64,000 bases of DNA from Bacillus sp. EAC (GCF_002156875.1 NZ_NCSY01000003.1:1-64000); one strand, 5' to 3'. Shown: positions 42,523 to 52,398, numbered from the stretch's first letter. The notes: generated by a model from the letters alone, not told the origin. A program made the numbers and translations.

Positions 42523-43296
42523 TTGAATCTTACAACTCAAAGAGATAATTCAATCTTTCAACGTTCTTTTACTGATCAATTTGTCTTCAAAACTAAGCAA
42601 AGTACAAGAACTAATATATTCGTTCAATATTATTATAGGCATTATGATTCGATTCAAAAGTTCAAAACAAATAATTTACAGCCTTCACAAGTTTTTAAAA
42701 TTGAACATCAAAAAAATTTATCTTATATAAGGCTTTTACATGCATCTCCAGGAGCACCTCTTCTTGAAGTTTACATCGATGGCATTAAGTCTTTTACAAA
42801 GTTACCTTTTAAAAGTACTACTCTCTACATTCCTATTTCTTCAGGAACGCATCGTATTGATCTGTTCACTTCGGGTGAAACTCCAAAACAAGTTTTATCT
42901 AAGTCAATAGATGTTGACTCAAATCATTTCTATACAATTGCAGCGAATGGTGAATTAAATGATCTTTCGTTATTATCGCTTATTGATAATACATTTTTAA
43001 CGTATGGAGAGACTAAAATTCGTTTTATCAATTTAGCTAAAAATAATCCAAATCTTGATTTAGCAGTTAAACAAGGCGAGGGAGATGTCGTATTTTCTAA
43101 TCTTAAATATAACGATTTTTCAGAGTATCTTACATTAACACCTATGACTGTAAACTTAGAAATTCGTTTATCAGGTACAAAAACGATTCTATTCCCCTTA
43201 TACAAATCGAAATTTGGAGAGAACAAACTTTATAATATTTTTGCTGTTGACTTATTATATAGTGATTCAAAAATTGACGTGTTTAAAGTCAATTAA
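42523..43296 (+). CDS. DUF4397 domain protein
   Basis: The protein of about 257 residues contains a tandem DUF4397 region: YIRLLHASPGAPLLEVYIDG with SSGTHRIDLFTSG, then IRFINLAKNNPNLDLAVKQG with TPMTVNLEIRLSG. The family is mostly extracellular, yet no signal peptide is present here. I chose TTG at 42523 because AGGAGG lies seven bases upstream; a GTG at 42478 has no such site. Function unknown; a spore-surface role would fit a signal-less DUF4397 protein but is speculative. Confidence 0.72.
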   Translation: MNLTTQRDNSIFQRSFTDQFVFKTKQSTRTNIFVQYYYRHYDSIQKFKTNNLQPSQVFKIEHQKNLSYIRLLHASPGAPLLEVYIDGIKSFTKLPFKSTTLYIPISSGTHRIDLFTSGETPKQVLSKSIDVDSNHFYTIAANGELNDLSLLSLIDNTFLTYGETKIRFINLAKNNPNLDLAVKQGEGDVVFSNLKYNDFSEYLTLTPMTVNLEIRLSGTKTILFPLYKSKFGENKLYNIFAVDLLYSDSKIDVFKVN

Positions 43297-43324
43297 AAAA
43301 ACTCGGAAATTCATCCGAGTTTTT
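43297..43324. terminator. Bidirectional terminator
   Basis: AAAACTCGGA pairs with TCCGAGTTTT around a six-base loop, serving the convergent DUF4397 and histidine kinase genes. Confidence 0.9.
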
Positions 43325-44428
43325 TTATGTTCGTTTTGGAAGTGTAATATAAAATGAAGTCCATTGATCATCTGAAAGACATTTTATTTCACCTTCATGT
43401 TTTTCAATAATTTGTTTGCATACGAATAAACCAATACCAGTGCCGTGATTTTTAGTCGTAACGAATGGTTCAAAAATTGTCCGAATACTCTCTTCGTTAA
43501 TTTTCGGTCCATTATTTCGAATTTGAATAACCACATTCTCACCTAAATCGGCTACTTGATATTGAATAATTTTTTGGCCTTCATTTTCTGCAAGCGCATC
43601 AATTGAATTCATAAATATGTTTAATAAAACTTGACGTAATTCATTTCGAAAGCCAGGTATGTATATGTTTTGAGATAATCCTTCTTGTAAAATTACGTTC
43701 GAATTTACAATACTTGGATATAGAAACTCCGTAATATCTTTAAATAAATCATTAATTAAAAAATACTCAACAACTTGATCTTGATCCTTTTTTGATACAT
43801 GTAGAAATTGATCAATTCTAAAGTTTAATTGATGTAATTCATGATCAATAATATCTAAATATTTTAACTGAGGATGATCTAATCTAAGAAGTTTGACAAA
43901 TCCAATGATTGATGTGAGAGGATTTCTAAATTCGTGAACAAAACTTGCTGACATTTGCCCTAGTATGGTCAGTCTCTCTTTATGAGTCTCATCAATAAAT
44001 TGTTTCTTTTCTTGAATATCTTGATTAATTATGTATGAATATCGTTTTACAGTATAATAAATAAACTGGTCAAAAACATAGTTGATTTTATCAATTAAAG
44101 GTTGAAGTACAGTAATACTTTCACCAAAAGCAGCTAAATGTTTAAATAACTCACTTCTTCCAATATTCGAATTGTATACAAATTCCCCTATATTTACGCT
44201 TGCTTGAGCACGCTCCTCAGCAATTTTATTCGATAATTCTCTTACTTCATCTTCATTAATTTTATTTTCTACGAATAATAATGTAAATTCGATCAATTTT
44301 GTTCCATTAATGATAATTTCTGATTTAAATGGATCATTTTCGCCAATTAATGCTTGAGAAACCCAATTCTTAACTAATGTTGGCATATTTTCTTGAATGA
44401 AAGCACTATATTTACTTTCTATAGACAT
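43325..44428 (-). CDS. Sensor histidine kinase
   Basis: The protein of about 367 residues has a soluble N-terminal sensor region (about 1-160, all-helical), then the HisKA box with the phospho-acceptor histidine in SFVHEFRNPLTSIIG, the N box NIFMNSIDALAEN, and G boxes GTGIGLFVCKQI. No membrane helices are visible, so it senses a cytosolic cue. No response regulator is adjacent; orphan kinases of this type (KinA/KinE-like) feed the sporulation phosphorelay in Bacillus, which is inference here. I chose the ATG at 44428. Confidence 0.85.
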   Translation of the reverse strand: MSIESKYSAFIQENMPTLVKNWVSQALIGENDPFKSEIIINGTKLIEFTLLFVENKINEDEVRELSNKIAEERAQASVNIGEFVYNSNIGRSELFKHLAAFGESITVLQPLIDKINYVFDQFIYYTVKRYSYIINQDIQEKKQFIDETHKERLTILGQMSASFVHEFRNPLTSIIGFVKLLRLDHPQLKYLDIIDHELHQLNFRIDQFLHVSKKDQDQVVEYFLINDLFKDITEFLYPSIVNSNVILQEGLSQNIYIPGFRNELRQVLLNIFMNSIDALAENEGQKIIQYQVADLGENVVIQIRNNGPKINEESIRTIFEPFVTTKNHGTGIGLFVCKQIIEKHEGEIKCLSDDQWTSFYITLPKRT

Positions 44429-44682
44429 ATCAATAAGGAACACCCCCTGATTAAACTTACTTAATTTAAATAGTAACAAATTTTTAAATATTCGTTAAGT
44501 AATATTAACAAAAACTGTTTAAATTGTTATTAATCTCCTATAAATTTAATTCTACTTGAATAATTGGAATTGGTCTATACAGTAACTTTGAACTAAAAGT
44601 ATACAAAAATGTCAATAATGTGATGTAGAGAATACGATAAGATTAGATACAATTAAATTAAAAATTGAAAGTAGGTTTTTCG

Positions 44683-45072
44683 ATGGCTGGAAATAATGTT
44701 GAAGATTATTTAATTAAAGGTATCTATGGGGAAAAGCAAATAAAAATAGAAGAACGCAATATTTATTTAGGGACAATACGTGAAAGAATTGAAATTGCAT
44801 TAACAACTAGTCAAGTAATGGCAAATGCAATTTATCAACATATTGAACCTGCATTAAAAATAAAAAATGTTACTTTATTACTAAATGGTACTCTTCCTTA
44901 TTCTGCAATTTCAAAATATATTCAATTAGCCAAAAAAAATAATATTCAATTTTCACTTGTAAATAATTTACCACATCCTACTCCAATCGGGCTTGTTGTG
45001 ACGCATAAAAATGCTGTTGATAAAAGTGAAATCTTCATTAAAGACGCACTTTATAATTCAACGAAGTTTTAA
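44683..45072 (+). CDS. YueI family protein
   Basis: The protein of about 129 residues reads MAGNNVEDYLIKGIYGEKQI, then RNIYLGTIRERIEIALTTSQ, LLLNGTLPYSAISKYI and PIGLVVTHKNAV. This is the conserved YueI (DUF1694) pattern of Firmicutes; function unknown. I chose the ATG at 44683 after AAGTAGGT; a TTG at 44665 is upstream. Confidence 0.85.
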   Translation: MAGNNVEDYLIKGIYGEKQIKIEERNIYLGTIRERIEIALTTSQVMANAIYQHIEPALKIKNVTLLLNGTLPYSAISKYIQLAKKNNIQFSLVNNLPHPTPIGLVVTHKNAVDKSEIFIKDALYNSTKF

Positions 45073-45111
45073 CATTTCGGTATGTGAAATTTTATTGAAT
45101 CGTATAAAAAC

Positions 45112-45145
45112 AGCGCAACATTGTAATTCACAATTCTGTTGCGCT
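45112..45145. terminator. Bidirectional terminator
   Basis: AGCGCAACA pairs with TGTTGCGCT around a 16-base loop. It overlaps the 3' end of the CBS-domain gene and follows the yueI-like gene. Confidence 0.82.
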
Positions 45146-46480
45146 ATTTTCTATTTGCTCTTGCTCTGTTTTTGTAGACGGATCTCTTATTAATTCGATG
45201 GATTTTATATAATGGCCATCAATTTTCAACACCTTAAACGTATAATTACTTATCTTTGTTGAATCTCCTTCTTGAACATCAAAATTTTCAGTTAAAATCC
45301 AACCACCAATCGTATCAACATCCGTATCATCAATATCTAAACTGAATACATCGTTTACTTCACTAATTAATACTTTCCCTGCAATTACATACTTGTTTTC
45401 GCTTACTTTATAAATATCTTCTTTTTCATCCACATCAAACTCGTCTCGAATTTCTCCAACAATTTCTTCTAATATATCTTCAACCGTAACTAGTCCTGAT
45501 GTTCCTCCATATTCATCAACTAATATAGACATATGGATATGCTCGCGTTGCATCTTTACTAATAGATCATGGACTGATATTGATTCAATCACTTGAATTA
45601 TCGGGCGGATATATTGCTCAAGTGTTTTTACTTCCGATTCCCCTTTATGTAGGACAAAATCTGTAAAAACATCTTTAAAATTTATGAGACCAATTACATG
45701 ATCTTTATCCCCATCAACAACTGGAAAACGTGTATATTTTTCTGTACTCATAAATTGGATATTTTCAGCAAACGGAACACTAATGTCAATTGCGACCATT
45801 TCTGTTCTAGGAACCATTATTTCTTTTGCAACTCGCATATTAAAATCAAAGATGTTATTTACATATTTAAATTCAGATTGATTTATTTCGCCGCTTTTAT
45901 AGCTCTCAGATAGCAAAATTCGTAATTCTTCTTCTGAATGAGCCACTTCATGTTCTGATGCTGGAGGTATACCAAATATCTTTAAAACAAGCCTAGCTGA
46001 ATTATTAAATAACCATATGAATGGATACGTAATTTTATAAAATAGAATTAATGCCGGTGAAAAAAGCATCGTAATTTCTTCTGCCTTTTGAATTGCAACG
46101 GTTTTTGGTGCTAACTCCCCGACAACTACATGAATAAAGGTAATCACTCCAAATGCAATTAAAAATGAAATTGTACCATTAACTGCAGTTGGTAAATTAA
46201 ACTTTCCAATTATGGGATGGACCAACTTATCAACTGTCGGTTCTCCTAACCAACCTAAACCTAAACTTGTTACGGTAATACCTAATTGACATGCAGACAA
46301 ATATTCATCTAAGTGCGTAATCACTTTCTTAACAGCTCGAGCCTTTTTATTTCCTTCACCAATCAACTGATCAATTCGAGAACTACGGATTTTTACAATT
46401 GCAAATTCCGACGCTACAAAAAATGCTGTGAAAGCAATTAATACAACAACTAATAGTAATTTAGTACCTATTCCTAACAA
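45128..46480 (-). CDS. CNNM/CorB-type hemolysin-family membrane protein
   Basis: The protein of about 450 residues has an N-terminal DUF21 (CNNM) membrane domain with four helices and CQLGITVTSLGLGWLGEP, a pair of CBS domains (about 200-330, IMVPRTEMVAI and DEYGGTSGLVTVEDILEEIV) and a C-terminal CorC/HlyC domain (VDTIGGWIL). Members are linked to magnesium or cobalt export. A GGAGGG abuts the ATG at 46489, so the TTG three codons later (46480) is the better start. Confidence 0.88.
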   Translation of the reverse strand: MLGIGTKLLLVVVLIAFTAFFVASEFAIVKIRSSRIDQLIGEGNKKARAVKKVITHLDEYLSACQLGITVTSLGLGWLGEPTVDKLVHPIIGKFNLPTAVNGTISFLIAFGVITFIHVVVGELAPKTVAIQKAEEITMLFSPALILFYKITYPFIWLFNNSARLVLKIFGIPPASEHEVAHSEEELRILLSESYKSGEINQSEFKYVNNIFDFNMRVAKEIMVPRTEMVAIDISVPFAENIQFMSTEKYTRFPVVDGDKDHVIGLINFKDVFTDFVLHKGESEVKTLEQYIRPIIQVIESISVHDLLVKMQREHIHMSILVDEYGGTSGLVTVEDILEEIVGEIRDEFDVDEKEDIYKVSENKYVIAGKVLISEVNDVFSLDIDDTDVDTIGGWILTENFDVQEGDSTKISNYTFKVLKIDGHYIKSIELIRDPSTKTEQEQIENSATEL

Positions 46481-46734
46481 CTGTTTCATCCCTCCATTTG
46501 GAAGTAGAAAGCCTCTTCTCTAATTGTTTTCTAACTCAGGCTTATCTTAGTATATTCAGTTACAGAACTTGTTATCAAATTTTTTTTATGCAACTTTGAA
46601 TTCGACTAAATAATGTATATCGAACAGAATATAAGAAGTTTTGACGAGTCAGCACTAGTTTTGTCAATCATGAAGGAAATCAATTTTCATTAGAAGAATG
46701 ATATGTATATAAACCATTTAGAGGAGGAATGACA

Positions 46735-47202
46735 ATGTTAACGACCTCTCAAGTAGCAGAGCAGCTACAATTAACAAATAAAAAGGTTTTATATTATTCA
46801 AAAAAAGAGAATTTTACTTTAGAGAAATCATCAACTGGCTCTTATTTATTTACGGAAGAACAAATAAATCAAATTAAAAAGGCGCATGAAAGTACGCTTC
46901 AAACTAATGATTCAAATCAATTAGATCGCGAGTATATTCTTCAGATAGAACAATTAATAAAAAATGTTACGAATCTCGAAGCTAAGATGGAAACGAAAGC
47001 AAATGAAGTTGTATCTGTTCAGGTGCTTGAACATCGTAGAGAAATTGAAGATTTAAAAAAATTCGTTGTCAAACTTGAAGATGAAATTATTCTTTTAAAT
47101 GAAACTGTAAAATCTTTAAAATCCGAATTGGATGATCAAAAAAAGATCGTTGCGTTTAAACCGAAAAAACGCTTTGCAATTTTATCAATATTTGGAGTTT
47201 AA
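46735..47202 (+). CDS. MerR-like helix-turn-helix coiled-coil protein (RacA-like)
   Basis: The protein of about 155 residues has an N-terminal MerR-type helix-turn-helix (LTTSQVAEQLQLTNKKVLYY, then TGSYLFTEEQINQIKKA) and a long central coiled coil (residues about 65-140), ending in a short basic tail. This matches RacA, which anchors the chromosome to the cell pole during sporulation, in size and layout, but the identity is moderate. It could instead be another MerR-coiled-coil protein. I chose the ATG at 46735, seven bases after GAGGAGG. Confidence 0.55.
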   Translation: MLTTSQVAEQLQLTNKKVLYYSKKENFTLEKSSTGSYLFTEEQINQIKKAHESTLQTNDSNQLDREYILQIEQLIKNVTNLEAKMETKANEVVSVQVLEHRREIEDLKKFVVKLEDEIILLNETVKSLKSELDDQKKIVAFKPKKRFAILSIFGV

Positions 47203-47228
47203 TTAAGTAAGACATATAAACATTGACT

Positions 47229-47261
47229 AAAAAACGTAGATGGTTTTCATCTACGTTTTTT
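47229..47261 (+). terminator. Intrinsic terminator of the RacA-like gene
   Basis: AAAACGTAGATG pairs with CATCTACGTTTT around a short loop and runs into seven T. Confidence 0.88.
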
Positions 47262-47321
47262 TACATACTTAATGGATTGTTGGTGAAAATAAATTCGAAT
47301 GATAAAAAAGGAGGAATTGCC

Positions 47322-47513
47322 ATGCAAAAAAATGCACGACAATATACAGAAGATGCAAATACTGCCATCAAACATGCTGTTGAAAATCTTCAATCTGCCC
47401 TTGATACTGTTGAAAAACCACATAATCATGAACTCATTGAACAAGCATTACAGGCTTGTCAAAATGCCTATAATCAAACAAATAGTACAGCAAATGTACT
47501 TAGACAAGAATAA
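47322..47513 (+). CDS. Small helical protein
   Basis: The 63-residue product reads MQKNARQYTEDANTAIKHAV and ends in NSTANVLRQE; it is helical, with repeated Ala/Asn/Gln heptads. It resembles small DUF2564 or DUF3813 type Bacillus proteins, but I cannot assign it. AAGGAGG lies eight bases before the ATG. A terminator follows. Confidence 0.7.
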   Translation: MQKNARQYTEDANTAIKHAVENLQSALDTVEKPHNHELIEQALQACQNAYNQTNSTANVLRQE

Positions 47514-47520
47514 TATCGAT

Positions 47521-47545
47521 AACTCAGGTAGAAATAACCTGAGTT
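47521..47545 (+). terminator. Intrinsic terminator
   Basis: AACTCAGGT pairs with ACCTGAGTT around seven bases, followed by a T-rich tract. Confidence 0.85.
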
Positions 47546-47555
47546 TTTGATTTTT

Positions 47556-48116
47556 TTATTTTTTGTCGTAATACATTAAAATTTCTTTAAATTCCTCAGA
47601 ATACTTTAATAGCTTAGTAGCATGTTGAATGTCTAATAAAAATGGCACAGCAATAATGTCATCACTAATTTCAAAATATTCATCGATTGGCAGAATTTTA
47701 AACCCTACACTTCGAGCAAACATATACAATCTTTTATTTATTGTACCAATATACCAATCGACATTATTATTACTCGCATGGTCATAGCATGCTAAAAGTA
47801 TCTGTTTAAAGAAACCCTTCCCTCGATTTTCTCGATTTATTAATAGCTTACTAATTTCATAGATTTCTTCATTTTGAATATATTTAATGTATTTATTCTC
47901 TGAAAAATTATAATAATATTCATTTTTATTTTCTGGTCCAACTTGATATTTATCGAATTCAATCGTTCCGATCAGCTTTTTTTCGGAATCACATATACCA
48001 TATCGAGTTACTTGATTATCTCTTTTTAAGAAAGGCATTTCGTTTTCTTCACAAAAATCTCCCCAAAGTTCGTCAAATAAAAAGTTCTCTTCTTTTGTAT
48101 GAATAATACGAAACAC
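47556..48116 (-). CDS. GNAT-like acetyltransferase domain protein
   Basis: The protein of about 187 residues reads FRIIHTKEENFLFDELWGDF, has a core strand IYEISKLLINRENRGKGFF that carries the acetyl-CoA loop NRGKG, and ends in an SVGFKILPIDEYFEI region, the layout of the GNAT fold as in acyl-homoserine-lactone-synthase-like or N-acyltransferase relatives. Substrate unknown. GTG at 48116, preceded by AAGGATGGGG, is the likely start; a longer ATG frame reaches 48212. It follows the McrC-like gene by about 120 bases and might belong to the same unit. Confidence 0.6.
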   Translation of the reverse strand: MFRIIHTKEENFLFDELWGDFCEENEMPFLKRDNQVTRYGICDSEKKLIGTIEFDKYQVGPENKNEYYYNFSENKYIKYIQNEEIYEISKLLINRENRGKGFFKQILLACYDHASNNNVDWYIGTINKRLYMFARSVGFKILPIDEYFEISDDIIAVPFLLDIQHATKLLKYSEEFKEILMYYDKK

Positions 48117-48234
48117 ATTAACCCCATCCTTGTATTTAAATGTCATATTAACATTTAGATAAATTCTCGTTTTTAATATTTTAACAAAATATTCTAATAT
48201 TTGTAAACGCATACATTTATTTTTTTGTACTTAT

Positions 48235-50112
48235 TTACGAAATATTTACGATTGTCCGGTTAATTATCTCAATTAATTCTTTTTCACCAATTAGCTCATA
48301 ATTATCCTCACCTTTTTTCTTTGGATAAAACTGAATATATGTTCCACATCCAGCTTCTAGAACTTTTCGATGAACATTACTACCTGGATATAAGCAGATT
48401 ACTTCCTGGATTGGCTTTCTAGCATAGTTAAGCTTCCCATTAACTCGTTCAACATACTTTAAGCCCCAATACTTATACATTTGCTCCATAGCCTTTGTAT
48501 TGCCAACAGGTTGATAAATGTTAAACATCGGACTATATTTGATTTCAAAGATAATTGAGCCCGCAAATTCATTATTCGATTTCCGAAAAAAGTCTAACCG
48601 AATATCAGGTTTTTTCGATTCTTCACCACTAAAAAAATTCGTTCCTTTTAATAATGAAACCTGTGGACTACCTTCAATAATTTCATTAAATACTAAATTG
48701 ATTATCCAATTCTTATTTTCAAGCTTTACAAATGCACCATCCATCAATTCATCATCTTTTACATGCATTAATATTTGTTCAGCTAAAGGATCCTCTATAT
48801 TTTCATATCCTTGCTTCAAAAACAAGTTACATAACGAGAAATAAACAAAATACTCATATAATAAAAATGTTGGTTTATAGACTGGTAATAGCATCTGCTT
48901 TTTGCCATATTCTTTTACCTTTTTATCAAATAGACTTAATGAATGAACAAAATTCAAAAATACTTTTGATGGACTAGTAGGATATCTTGTAGTCAGTGAA
49001 TCTGTAGCAGCACGAAAAATACCTAAAGTATATTCCCTAAAATATACTTCATATAGATTATCAAGTGAAGTAGTAATTCTCTTTTTTTCAATTACACTTT
49101 TTTGCAATTTCTCTAATTCTATTTCTTTTAGTAGTTTAGACTGACGATATTTCGCTTTTTCTCGATCAGTGATTGAACCATTCCCTACTACATTCTGCAT
49201 CATTTTTTCGATATCTTGCACTTGATAATCTATTTGATCCATTTTCTTTTTATCCTTCATTAGTTCATACTTTACAAAAGTTAATAGAGTTTCAATTGTC
49301 AGGATAAACTTCCTAACTTTATTTTTGGCATATTTAATTTCTTCTAAATAGTTTTCTTCTTGAACGACAGGCTGCATTGTTAAATTCGTAGCATTTGAAA
49401 TTGCTGGATGGATTAAATTCCACCTCAATGTTGTAAAATCAAGCTTCGTGACTTTTCTTTGTAATTCGTAAACCTTCTTTTGTTTTCGTTTAAGCTTACT
49501 TTTGAACTGTTGAATGGCAACTAGCAATCTTTCCTCATTTGCTTCTATAAAACGAATGATAGGCCAGAAATACATTGTTCCATTTTGAGTTAATGTAGCA
49601 GATGACTTTTTAAAGAATTGTGAATCGTTCATAATACCATTTATTTGTTGATTTAAATTTGAATGCATCCATTCTAACTGATCATATTCTAAATTTTTCG
49701 GTAGTATTTTTACCATTCCATAAAAGCGTTGTTCTTGATAAATAATACAAAACTCATAGAAACCACATCTCCACGGATAGGCATTCTCCGTTTTCCCATG
49801 TTCATAGATTAATATTTTCTTCGTTTCAGTTGTAAATATATATTGCTGGTCATCTAAGTTCTCTTGTTGAAAATGATATAAATTATTCCAAACAAATGTA
49901 ACTTTCCCATCAAAATCTCCATCAATTTGAAAAAAGAAACGTTTTAATTCTTGGATTTCATACGTAAATAAATAAGCATCTTTTGCATGTCTTGTTAAAA
50001 TATCTAATGAAATCTTCTCTTCCTTCCCACGCGTCCCGATTCGAATTGAAAGAACAAATGGAAGTATGAAACCTTCATCACAAATTTCAGTTGTGTACTG
50101 ATTAATTGACAT
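48235..50112 (-). CDS. DUF2357 / PD-(D/E)XK nuclease protein (McrC-like)
   Basis: The 625-residue protein has a strand-rich N-terminal region (EGFILPFVLSIRIGTRGKEE), a central DUF2357-type helical part with a long coiled coil (RKQKKVYELQRKVTKLD; EKAKYRQSKLLKEIELEKLQ), and a C-terminal nuclease core: KKPDIRLDFF followed by SIIFEIKYSP, which fits the D...ExK active site. This is the McrC type of effector. The partner AAA protein lies upstream at 50449. It probably cuts DNA on command of the ATPase, as in type IV restriction, but target and modification are unknown. Confidence 0.72.
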   Translation of the reverse strand: MSINQYTTEICDEGFILPFVLSIRIGTRGKEEKISLDILTRHAKDAYLFTYEIQELKRFFFQIDGDFDGKVTFVWNNLYHFQQENLDDQQYIFTTETKKILIYEHGKTENAYPWRCGFYEFCIIYQEQRFYGMVKILPKNLEYDQLEWMHSNLNQQINGIMNDSQFFKKSSATLTQNGTMYFWPIIRFIEANEERLLVAIQQFKSKLKRKQKKVYELQRKVTKLDFTTLRWNLIHPAISNATNLTMQPVVQEENYLEEIKYAKNKVRKFILTIETLLTFVKYELMKDKKKMDQIDYQVQDIEKMMQNVVGNGSITDREKAKYRQSKLLKEIELEKLQKSVIEKKRITTSLDNLYEVYFREYTLGIFRAATDSLTTRYPTSPSKVFLNFVHSLSLFDKKVKEYGKKQMLLPVYKPTFLLYEYFVYFSLCNLFLKQGYENIEDPLAEQILMHVKDDELMDGAFVKLENKNWIINLVFNEIIEGSPQVSLLKGTNFFSGEESKKPDIRLDFFRKSNNEFAGSIIFEIKYSPMFNIYQPVGNTKAMEQMYKYWGLKYVERVNGKLNYARKPIQEVICLYPGSNVHRKVLEAGCGTYIQFYPKKKGEDNYELIGEKELIEIINRTIVNIS

Positions 50113-50448
50113 AATATTTTCTCCTCATAAAAATCAACTAAACGCTGAATTATAAGTTAATAAATATTTAACATTTTGAGCAATGTAAAACTATTTTTTT
50201 ATTTCACGTTAAATTTATGCTATTTTCCTAATTCTTGTTGGAATTATACTTCTAGATTTATAGATTTCCACGTCAGGATGCTAGTTTTCGGTGGAACTTC
50301 GTTTCCTAAGTCGAATAGCTGGAGGGGTGTTACTACCCCTCTCTGCTATTAAATAAGTCTGTACATTTTGCTCCAATAATCATCTTCTTTATACCGACTG
50401 CTTTAACAAATCCTTTTTAATAAACAACTTTCTTTTAGAAAAGAGCTT
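50113..50448. other. Gap between the McrBC-like genes
   Basis: The gap is almost filled by MITE-like copy B (50219-50446). It ends two bases from the stop of the AAA gene. Confidence 0.6.
50219..50446 (+). mobile_element. MITE-like element, copy B
   Basis: About 228 bases with ends GCTATTTTCCTAATTCTTGT on the left and, read in reverse, GCTCTTTTCTAAAAGAAAGT on the right. The core keeps TTTCCACGTCAGGATGC but the rest is decayed and replaced by a strong stem (GGAGGGGTG / TACCCCTC). It lies between the two McrBC-like genes. Confidence 0.6.
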
Positions 50449-52398
50449 TTAATTAACATATCCATCAATTTCTAATTGCTTTCTTTTCTTTTTTAATTCA
50501 CTTATCGAATTATCAAAATCTGATATACTTTTTCCGAGCTTCGACTGCATTAACAAGATCAATAAACCTTCTTGGTCATTATTTTCACCGGTTCCAATCA
50601 ATTCCTCTAAATTAGCTAGTAATCCTCTAACTTTTGTTAAAACCCGCTGTTTGACAAATAAATCAATCGCTTCTTTTCGTTCAAATTGATTGTGTGTAGG
50701 TAGAATAGGAATATTTGCTAAGTAATTAGAGAGATCCTTTATCATACGTGGAGAAATTATTCTCTCACTTAGCGATTCTTCAACTATATTATTTAGTTCA
50801 TCAAAAAACTTCAGTTCTTCAACTGTTAGCTCAGTTGACCTTTCAGATTGTACCGTCCAATCATTAAAGGACTCGGCATTAATATAGATTTGTGGAACAT
50901 TTTCATAAATATTTTCATTGCTCATTCTTTCAGAGTAGTTTACAAATGAAGTAGATTTTAACGAAATAATATTTACACGATCAAGTAATCTTAACGAAAA
51001 CTCACTTGAAGTTTCATCAAAATTTACTGTTCCAACAAATATGATATTATTCCCTATCTTCACTTTTGGTTTATAGTATTGATTAATGACAACATTATGA
51101 TCATGGAATAGTGTAATAAATCTTTTATCTGAAGGCATCTCCAAAATAGATAAAAATTTACTAAACCAATGCTCAATTTGTGAAAGATTCATTTCATCAA
51201 AGATAACCATATACATTCGATGAGGAAATTGTTCTGCTTCGATTAATAGTTTCGTAATACCTGTTTCTGAATCAATATAAATGCCTGTTGAAGGATTTAA
51301 ATAGCCTAATAAATCATAATGTTCCCTATAGGAAGGAGTAATAGGAACAAATAATAATTCCTTTCCAAATTCCAAGCCGAGTGTTTCACCATAGATTCGA
51401 GCTAATTGTGATTTACCTGTACCACTTACTCCTCCTAATATTGTTAATGCTTGGAATTTACAGCAAATATGAAAATTAATTAAGTCTTTTCTTTCATATA
51501 AAAGCCCTTGTTGAAGACAATTCTGATAAAATCTTTCAATAAATGCATTTTCATTCGTATCGATACTCCACTCATCCGGAAACGGCTGTTTCTCAGTAAA
51601 ATCTTGAGTATAGATCAGTTCTTTACTTTCCTTTTTGAATGTTTTATTCAATTCTTCCCAATATTTTTGGGGAATAAAATAGATTAAATGATTGGAATGA
51701 ATAAATGAGTTTAATTCTTCATTATTATATTCTAGGTAAGTTACTTGATTTTGTTTTTCTAAATAACTAATATCATTCATCATAGATTTAAGAAATAAAT
51801 TTCCATAAAGTCTATTATCATAAAATACAAACTCTGGTTGATCAAAATCATTATAGTATTTTGGTAAATGAATAGGTAAAGAGCCTTTAATTAAACGATT
51901 TTCAACTTCCTCACGTTTACCCTCGCCGCGAAGCTCGATGACTGGAATTAATTGATATGTCGTATCTCTTTTTCCATCAAAGAAATCTACTAAATCAGCT
52001 GTAATTATTTCATTTGCGTATTCAAGACGAAATAATACTAGTTTTGTATCAAATATCTTTTTTAACCCTTCGATAATATCATCTTTTTTCTTGTGCTTAA
52101 TTAGTGGTTTTATTTTACTTTCATTATTCTTATTTGCAGTTGTTCCTACAAATAGTACTTCTTGAGTTGAAAAACTCGCTTTAATCTTTTGTGGTATTGG
52201 CGATAAACATTCGATATAAAATCTAATATGATCATCGTCCTCATAGTACAATAAGCTTTGCTTTTCTTGGTCGACTATTCTTTCTGTTACGATCTTTCCT
52301 AGGAATAAAAAATTATGAATTTTTTTCGATAATTTCTGGGTCAATGCGCGTTTTAATTTCAAAGTCATTTCCCCCACTTTCCGACATTCCTCATACAT
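50449..52398 (-). CDS. AAA ATPase/GTPase, McrB-like
   Basis: The 649-residue protein has an N-terminal region of about 300 residues of unknown fold, then an AAA+ module: Walker A GGVSGTGKSQLARIYG near residue 320, Walker B MVIFDEMNLSQIEHWF, and sensor FVGTVNFDETSSEFSLRLLDR with the arginine finger. DEMN and VGTxN are typical of McrB-type motors that drive McrC nucleases. The N-terminus may recognise a modified DNA or another trigger. Start is uncertain: ATG at 52398, or TTG about 12 codons later with GGGGG before it. Confidence 0.72.
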   Translation of the reverse strand: MYEECRKVGEMTLKLKRALTQKLSKKIHNFLFLGKIVTERIVDQEKQSLLYYEDDDHIRFYIECLSPIPQKIKASFSTQEVLFVGTTANKNNESKIKPLIKHKKKDDIIEGLKKIFDTKLVLFRLEYANEIITADLVDFFDGKRDTTYQLIPVIELRGEGKREEVENRLIKGSLPIHLPKYYNDFDQPEFVFYDNRLYGNLFLKSMMNDISYLEKQNQVTYLEYNNEELNSFIHSNHLIYFIPQKYWEELNKTFKKESKELIYTQDFTEKQPFPDEWSIDTNENAFIERFYQNCLQQGLLYERKDLINFHICCKFQALTILGGVSGTGKSQLARIYGETLGLEFGKELLFVPITPSYREHYDLLGYLNPSTGIYIDSETGITKLLIEAEQFPHRMYMVIFDEMNLSQIEHWFSKFLSILEMPSDKRFITLFHDHNVVINQYYKPKVKIGNNIIFVGTVNFDETSSEFSLRLLDRVNIISLKSTSFVNYSERMSNENIYENVPQIYINAESFNDWTVQSERSTELTVEELKFFDELNNIVEESLSERIISPRMIKDLSNYLANIPILPTHNQFERKEAIDLFVKQRVLTKVRGLLANLEELIGTGENNDQEGLLILLMQSKLGKSISDFDNSISELKKKRKQLEIDGYVN

